DNA of 64,000 bases from positions 186,001 to 250,000 of the forward strand of contig JAGYXB010000276.1 in NCBI GenBank assembly GCA_022495005.1, written 5' to 3'. The DNA is from Rhyacophila brunnea (Eukaryota; Arthropoda; Insecta; Trichoptera; Rhyacophilidae). Below, one piece after another: positions 59,427-64,000 of the stretch (its first letter is position 1; each line of letters opens with the position of its first letter). Both the position numbers and the translations under genes were made by a program. The notes under the pieces were generated by a model. That model was not told the origin of the DNA, searched no databases, and saw nothing but the letters and a program-made list of their open reading frames with translations.

Positions 59427-60171
59427 TAGGGAATCCAATCCCGAGCCAAAATTCTGATCCCGGGATTTCGGGATTACAATTTGACAATCCCGGGATCCCG
59501 GGACTGGTCCCGGGATTGGCATTTTTTTCCATTGTTAATATAAAATTTTTATATTTACAAATAACATTGATAAAATCGGTCAAAAATAAATCTAGTATAA
59601 TTTATACTATTTAAGACATTTATTGTTAATATTGTATACGTTCAATCTTGGAAATACATAAGTTTAATGGAGTAAATAATATTGTAATATAAATAATAAT
59701 GTGAATTTAATATGAGATTGCTGTTTCTGATAGTAAAGACACAATGAATGGATTAGCGAGATTTAAAATAGTAAAGCAAATAATCATGGCGTACTTATGG
59801 CCTTTCCGCATCATAAATCTAATTAGTCAGCCAAATATGAAACTGCTGTAAAACGTATGATATCATGGTAGAATTACTTTGTTAAAAGTGCGAAGCATTG
59901 TTTTTTTCCAATCTTTCTCATTTTTAATAATTCATGTGAAAAAATAAAATGAATCGACAACCTACACATGGGTATAAATCAAACTTCATTCAAACTCAGT
60001 TTATTTCTAATGTAGTTATTTTTTATTAAAAGTATTTTTTCCGTTTTATTTTCGCTTTTATTTTATTTTCCATAAAAATTGATAAAAAAATCAATCCCGA
60101 AATCCCGGGATTATGTTATTTGGATATAGATTTGGATATATATTATATTGGATGATAGCTCGGGATCCCTA
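59427..60171 (-). mobile_element. hAT MITE family C, copy 3
   Basis: A perfect 8-bp duplication, ATTAAGAC, lies at 59419-59426 and 60172-60179. The ends are TAGGGAATCCAATCCCGAGC and an inverted TAGGGATCCCGAGCTATC. Subterminal CCCGGGAT motifs cluster at both ends. This is the reference copy for family C; no transposase is readable. Confidence 0.9.
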
Positions 60172-60179
60172 ATTAAGAC

Positions 60180-60455
60180 AATGATAAAAATATCGGACGT
60201 GTATTTTTAATATTATAACGATGTGGGGATAGTCCCTATTACGAACCCTTGGTAGAGCCACTTCTGGCAACAAGGAATGAAAGAATACCCATCATACAAA
60301 AAAGGTTTGGAACTTCTGGTCTAAGTATCGAGTTAGAAATGGCAATACTTTTAGTTACCACCTTTCTCATGAATTTTTCGCATATTTACAATTAATTTTG
60401 ACATTTTACGTAAATCAATCAGTATACATTACTACAAAACGCCATAGAATCTATA
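60180..60455. other. No gene recognised
   Basis: Spacer between two hAT elements; nothing recognised. Confidence 0.35.
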
Positions 60456-60463
60456 TAATATAA

Positions 60464-61294
60464 CAGGGATGGCGAACCTATGGCACGCGTGCCACCAGTT
60501 ATACGCGAGATGATTTTGCATGGCACGCGAATGTTTTATTTTGAAGAGAAAAGATATATTACTATTTTATATTATATATTTAAAAAATATATTTTTTTTT
60601 AAAGTTTTACAAATAAATACTTATATACTTACGTAAGTAGGTACTTACTTATATGTAATATTAAAAAATAATGACGACATAGCCATCCGTATTTTCTTCG
60701 GTTTTTCATATTATGTTTAGGTACCAATCGATGCGGAAACGGAAACGACGAAATACATCCATAAATAATGACAAATCGCATTGTATAAAAAATTGCAGGT
60801 AAATCATTTTGAAGAATAATTATTACGTTTTGTGTAAATATACGATTGCATCGGTTGGTTCTTAAGAACAGGGAATCAAAAATAAAAATACACAATCAAC
60901 AAACCTTATGAAATTAATTATCGGCAGTCACTCAAATATAATAACTGCTCGTTATTTTACCTCAAACATAATATCTAAAAATGGAAAACCGCTCATTGAT
61001 TGAGAATATTATATGAAAGAAGAGTGGTTTAAATGCTTAATGATATCTTTGAGTGATTTGGAAACAAGAAAAAAAATATTCAAAGAATAAAAGATATGCC
61101 TTCGGCTAGAAATACGGTGAAAGATAGAAAATCAATAACTCAATTGTAATTTTAAAACCTTAGAACTCTTCAAAACTAATTTTTAACTAAAGAAAAAATT
61201 TCGCTATAAAAAAAACTGCTTGGCACGTCAGACAGTCGAATAATATTATTTGGGAAATTTTGGCACGCGTACGTAAAAAGGTTCGCCATCCCTG
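60464..61294 (+). mobile_element. hAT element with CAGGGATGGCGAACC ends
   Basis: CAGGGATGGCGAACCTATGG on the left and an inverted CAGGGATGGCGAACCTTTTT on the right, identical for 16 bases. The flanks TAATATAA and TAATATGA match at 7 of 8. TGGCACGCG motifs recur near both ends. It contains a transposase scrap. Confidence 0.88.
61010..61135 (+). pseudogene. hAT transposase mid-region scrap
   Basis: Reads EEWFKCLMISLSDLETRKKI, then after a frameshift RIKDMPSARNTVKDR. The I..MPLS.NTV..R box is found in the N-terminal half of ZBED5-like hAT transposases. Too little remains for a firmer call. Confidence 0.5.
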
Positions 61295-61529
61295 TAATAT
61301 GATATTTCGTTAATGTCCAGCTAACTTCATGAATGCCCAAAATAGACAGTGGTAAATGTACTATTTAAGTGCATAAAGGCGACTACAGTTTCGAGAGCGA
61401 AAAACGTCGCACTATTTTTTAACTTGGCCAAAAAATGTTCAAAAAACTTCTTTTCATTGGATTCGGTGTTGGCTATCGATAAATAATTCATGATTAATAT
61501 TTTAAATCAATAATTTATTAAAAAATTTT

Positions 61530-61760
61530 CGACCATGTCCGATCCTGGTAGGATCATATGGGCCTCCACAGAGTAGAGGTTTGTATTAACAGATTTTGTT
61601 TTTTACGAGAAATGGATGTCAGACACTTGCTCAACCTATTGGGTCCATAACCTGACAGACACAAATTGAAAAACAATATATGTACTTGCCAGACCCAGGA
61701 TTCGAACCTAGGACCCACGGCGGTATAGTCCAACGCTTAAGCCACGCGGCCACCGTGGGT
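61530..61760 (-). mobile_element. tRNA-SINE family I, copy 5, most complete
   Basis: Minus-strand head: A box TGGCCGCGTGGCTTAAGCG, a long variable part as in Ser/Leu tRNAs, and a B box GGTTCGAATCC that is perfect. The body then runs to GGATCGGACATGGTCG. The flanks share AAAAATTT, a plausible target duplication. This copy is the best guide to the family's structure. Confidence 0.82.
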
Positions 61761-62087
61761 GTAAAAATTTAGCACTTATTAAATATATCCACACGACACT
61801 TCTAGTTTACATTAATTATTAGTCCTTATTGAAGAATCCATAGAAATCCAAACAGGTAATGTAGTCGCTGTTTTAGATAGTCTTGAGGTATCCAGGGGAC
61901 CGGAGGATATTTTATATACTTGGGGAAACCTAGTATATCAACAGGCTTATAATTATTGGTTTTTGGTGTATACATATATTATATAAATGTACTTATATCG
62001 TTTAATGTTACATCTTTTATTTTGTTTTACTCGTTTATTATTACAATTGTTTACCTATATACTAATTTTTATTATTATTATTAAATT
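61761..62087. other. No gene recognised
   Basis: AT-rich sequence between a SINE and a K-family scrap. Confidence 0.35.
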
Positions 62088-62275
62088 TTGTACTATCCCA
62101 TTTATGTCGTTTTTTGTGACCCTGGTTTCTTGGTTCTCTTGACCTTTTCACCAACTTCAGGTACTATGTGCACTCACCAATGGCAAATGCATACTGACAA
62201 AAATTTAAATCCATTAGAATTTAAATTCAGATTCCATCAAGTACTTCGGTTGGTACTGTTGGTAGTACCTACATA
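62088..62275. repeat. Family K scrap, copy 3
   Basis: ATGTCGTTTTTTGTGACCC, then AAATCCATTAGAATTTAAAT and CCATCAAGTACTTCGG, matching inverted 25928-25985. Both K ends are represented but the middle is missing. Confidence 0.55.
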
Positions 62276-62616
62276 TTAATATTATAACGATCCTTGTCAA
62301 AAGGTTAAAAAAATGATTATTTATATAATAATATTAATCATAAAAAAAAAATTCAACATGTTTCAAATTAATATGGTCGTAATATGTACATACATCTAAT
62401 GTACCTACTGTAAACTAAAGATTTTAGGTCAACTTATTAAAACACAACAGACGATCGACCGAGATTTATTAGAGAGGGTGAGTTTGGATTGATGTATTCT
62501 AAAACTGAATTTATCACATAGTGGACTTTTGAGTATACTATTATAAGGTGACATATTATTATATTGCTATAGAATGGGCGACAAGGACATCGCCATCCGG
62601 TAACAAATATTATTGG

Positions 62617-62795
62617 TTAACTATTTCTTTTATTCAACGAATAATTCACAAGATTTAAGAATGTACCATTCTAATTATTGAACATACATATATTATATTT
62701 TCTCAGAAATTTTTTCAAAATTATGTATGTTCAATAATTAGAATGATACATTCTTAAATCTTGTGAATTATTCGTTGAATAAAAGAAATAGTTAA
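62617..62795. repeat. Near-perfect palindrome of the SINE tail
   Basis: Two 74-base arms (62617-62690 and 62722-62795) are inverted copies with one mismatch, around a 31-base loop. Each arm is the SINE tail (CTTGTGAATTATTCGTTGAA and TATGTATGTTCAATAATTAG). The RNA or single strand would form a very stable hairpin. Confidence 0.85.
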
Positions 62796-62950
62796 TTAAA
62801 AATTATTACCAAGTTCAAGTAAGTTACATCATAAAAATATTGGTGAAAGCCGTGACATCGGTTAGTAATTAAAGTAGTAGGTACTTACTTTGATTTAATA
62901 AACAAAAACCGATTGCCAAAGTAGCTAGATTTCGAAGAGCGCTGATGAGC
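62796..62950 (+). repeat. Repeat linked to the SINE tail, copy 2
   Basis: Continues from the right palindrome arm with GACATCGGTTAGTAATTA and CCGATTGCCAAAGTA, the same order as 12840-12985. Confidence 0.6.
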
Positions 62951-62991
62951 AGGTATTAAAAAGGCCAATAGTTAAAGTTTGTCGCAATTAG

Positions 62992-63155
62992 TACGTCGCC
63001 TTGTAGGGTAGAGGATAATGCGTGGACGGGGCGTAAACCCAAGAGATGCTGGTTCGATTCCAGCTGGGTGGCTTACTTTTTTTTTTTAATTTTTCTATAG
63101 GTTATAATGTATTTTCTTAGAAGTGTTTTTCAAAATTATGTATGTTAAATATTAT
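62992..63155 (+). mobile_element. tRNA-like SINE head with partial tail
   Basis: TAGGGTAGAGGATAATG supplies the A-box region. GCTGGTTCGATTCCAGC forms a perfect 5-bp T-arm with the B box inside. A 3-bp anticodon-like stem surrounds GCGTAAA. Poly-T and TTTTTCAAAATTATGTATGT follow, which is the shared body. The acceptor stem pairs at only 3 positions, so this is a SINE head, not a tRNA gene. Confidence 0.55.
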
Positions 63156-64000
63156 TGGGTTGATAATAAAAATGGCACTTTTGAAAATTACCTCCTGATT
63201 TAACTGATAATCAACAGGTTAACTTTACTGATCATAAACCAATATCTATAATGTCAATAGGCCGATAGTAAAATATAATGGAAATCGTTATAAAAACTGC
63301 ATTACAATATTAAATATACCCATTTATTCACTGCATGCTTTTTATTAGCTATAAAGTTATTTTTCATTTTATGGCATGATAGTATTACTACCACAACAGA
63401 TGGGGTAGATACTTACATTTTTTTCTGAATGAATAAAAATTTATAATCGTAATGGACAATAAATTTAGATTTTTATTGGTTTACTCACAGTGTTATTGGT
63501 TTTGATAATAGGTTCTCATATTAAAATATTTGCAAAAAGAATTTTCTCTCAAGTAATATCTACTAGGATTTAGGTTAATAAATAACCATATTTAATTCTG
63601 TCCCATTATACTGGCTAGACGAAGTTTCAAATAGGCTGGATTATCTGACTAAATTGCGTATGAATTTATATATTCAGCTACTAATTTAGAAGACATAATA
63701 CATGCATCAAAATAATATATTAAAGTGTCCACGGCTAACTAGTAGCATTCGAAGCCGTTTGTTACGATTTTGAATCTCCATGATACACAATGCCTATGTA
63801 GCGTTGCCAATTTAACGTTTTTCTTGCCTGATCTAACATTTTTCGATAGGCAACTGGCTTGTGGCGTTTTTACTATCGTTTTTAATGTATTTAACACATT
63901 TTAAGATACTTCTAAAGATACTGATTATAAGCTATGTCTTTGACCCTTCAAAGATTTAAGGTTTAAAAGGTTTAAAAGAATACTATTTTATGTAATAAAA
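63156..64000. other. No gene recognised
   Basis: AT-rich sequence to the end of the window; no repeat partner or protein was recognised. Confidence 0.35.

Noticed and set aside
61690..61760. A functional Ser/Leu-type tRNA gene on the minus strand
   Set aside because: The A and B boxes are good, but the same sequence recurs with a shared body and tail at four other sites.
62992..63076. A functional tRNA gene (loop GCGTAAA, anticodon GTA)
   Set aside because: The T-arm is perfect, but the acceptor stem pairs at only three positions, position 33 is not T, and SINE body follows. It is better explained as a SINE head.
1..64000. CRISPR array, bacterial operon, rRNA or integrated virus
   Set aside because: No regularly spaced repeats with unique spacers, no Shine-Dalgarno-led gene clusters and no rRNA motifs. 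All coding traces belong to eukaryotic transposons or are unrecognised.

Overview
This window is AT-rich animal DNA, almost certainly from an insect. The evidence is the repeat content: a mariner with DD34D, pogo/Tigger, many hAT families with 8-bp target duplications, a Helitron ending in CTAG, RTE-like and Jockey-like LINE tails, tRNA-derived SINEs, and short runs of the insect telomere pentamer CCTAA/TTAGG. The mix looks hemipteran (aphid-like), but that is inference. I found no convincing host exon, no rRNA, no functional tRNA gene and no CRISPR array. The window reads as a repeat graveyard, either intergenic or inside a very long intron.

Layout. 0-2 kb: a pogo/Tigger relic carrying a hAT, then a tRNA-SINE carrying a MITE. 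2.5-4.8 kb: a 2.26-kb DNA transposon with 36-bp inverted ends, a 4-bp duplication and a decayed transposase that I cannot place in a named superfamily. 5.7-10.8 kb: dispersed repeats, a CAGTGGCGGCTCG-ended MITE, an inverted repeat with a CCTAA run, and a 1.88-kb Helitron with both ends and a decayed N-terminal protein. 11-19 kb: an RTE-like tail, palindromic MITEs, a triple nest of elements (14.3-15.9 kb) and a hAT with a perfect duplication (16.7-17.3 kb). 20-31 kb: SINEs, hATs inserted in other repeats, and a long-TIR element split by a hAT. 33.7-34.5 kb: a 5'-truncated LINE reverse transcriptase, with scrambled pieces of the same family at 45.1-46.2 kb. 35-50 kb: hAT MITEs, Jockey-like tails, a fold-back element and more SINEs. 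51.8-54.5 kb: an A-family MITE holding a hAT, followed within 20 bp by a nearly intact mariner with one frameshift. 56.8-59.2 kb: a tandem array of 127-154 bp units derived from a LINE 3' end, with signs of higher-order repeats. 59.4-64 kb: two hATs with target duplications, a SINE, and a 74-bp-arm palindrome.

How the parts relate. Nothing forms a gene pathway. The information lies in insertion order. Seven host-guest nests can be read from target-site duplications, and non-autonomous copies sit beside relics of the transposases that probably moved them. The best open reading frames are the mariner transposase and the LINE reverse transcriptase; every other coding trace is broken. Family letters (A, B, C ...) are my own labels for repeats seen more than once in this window.
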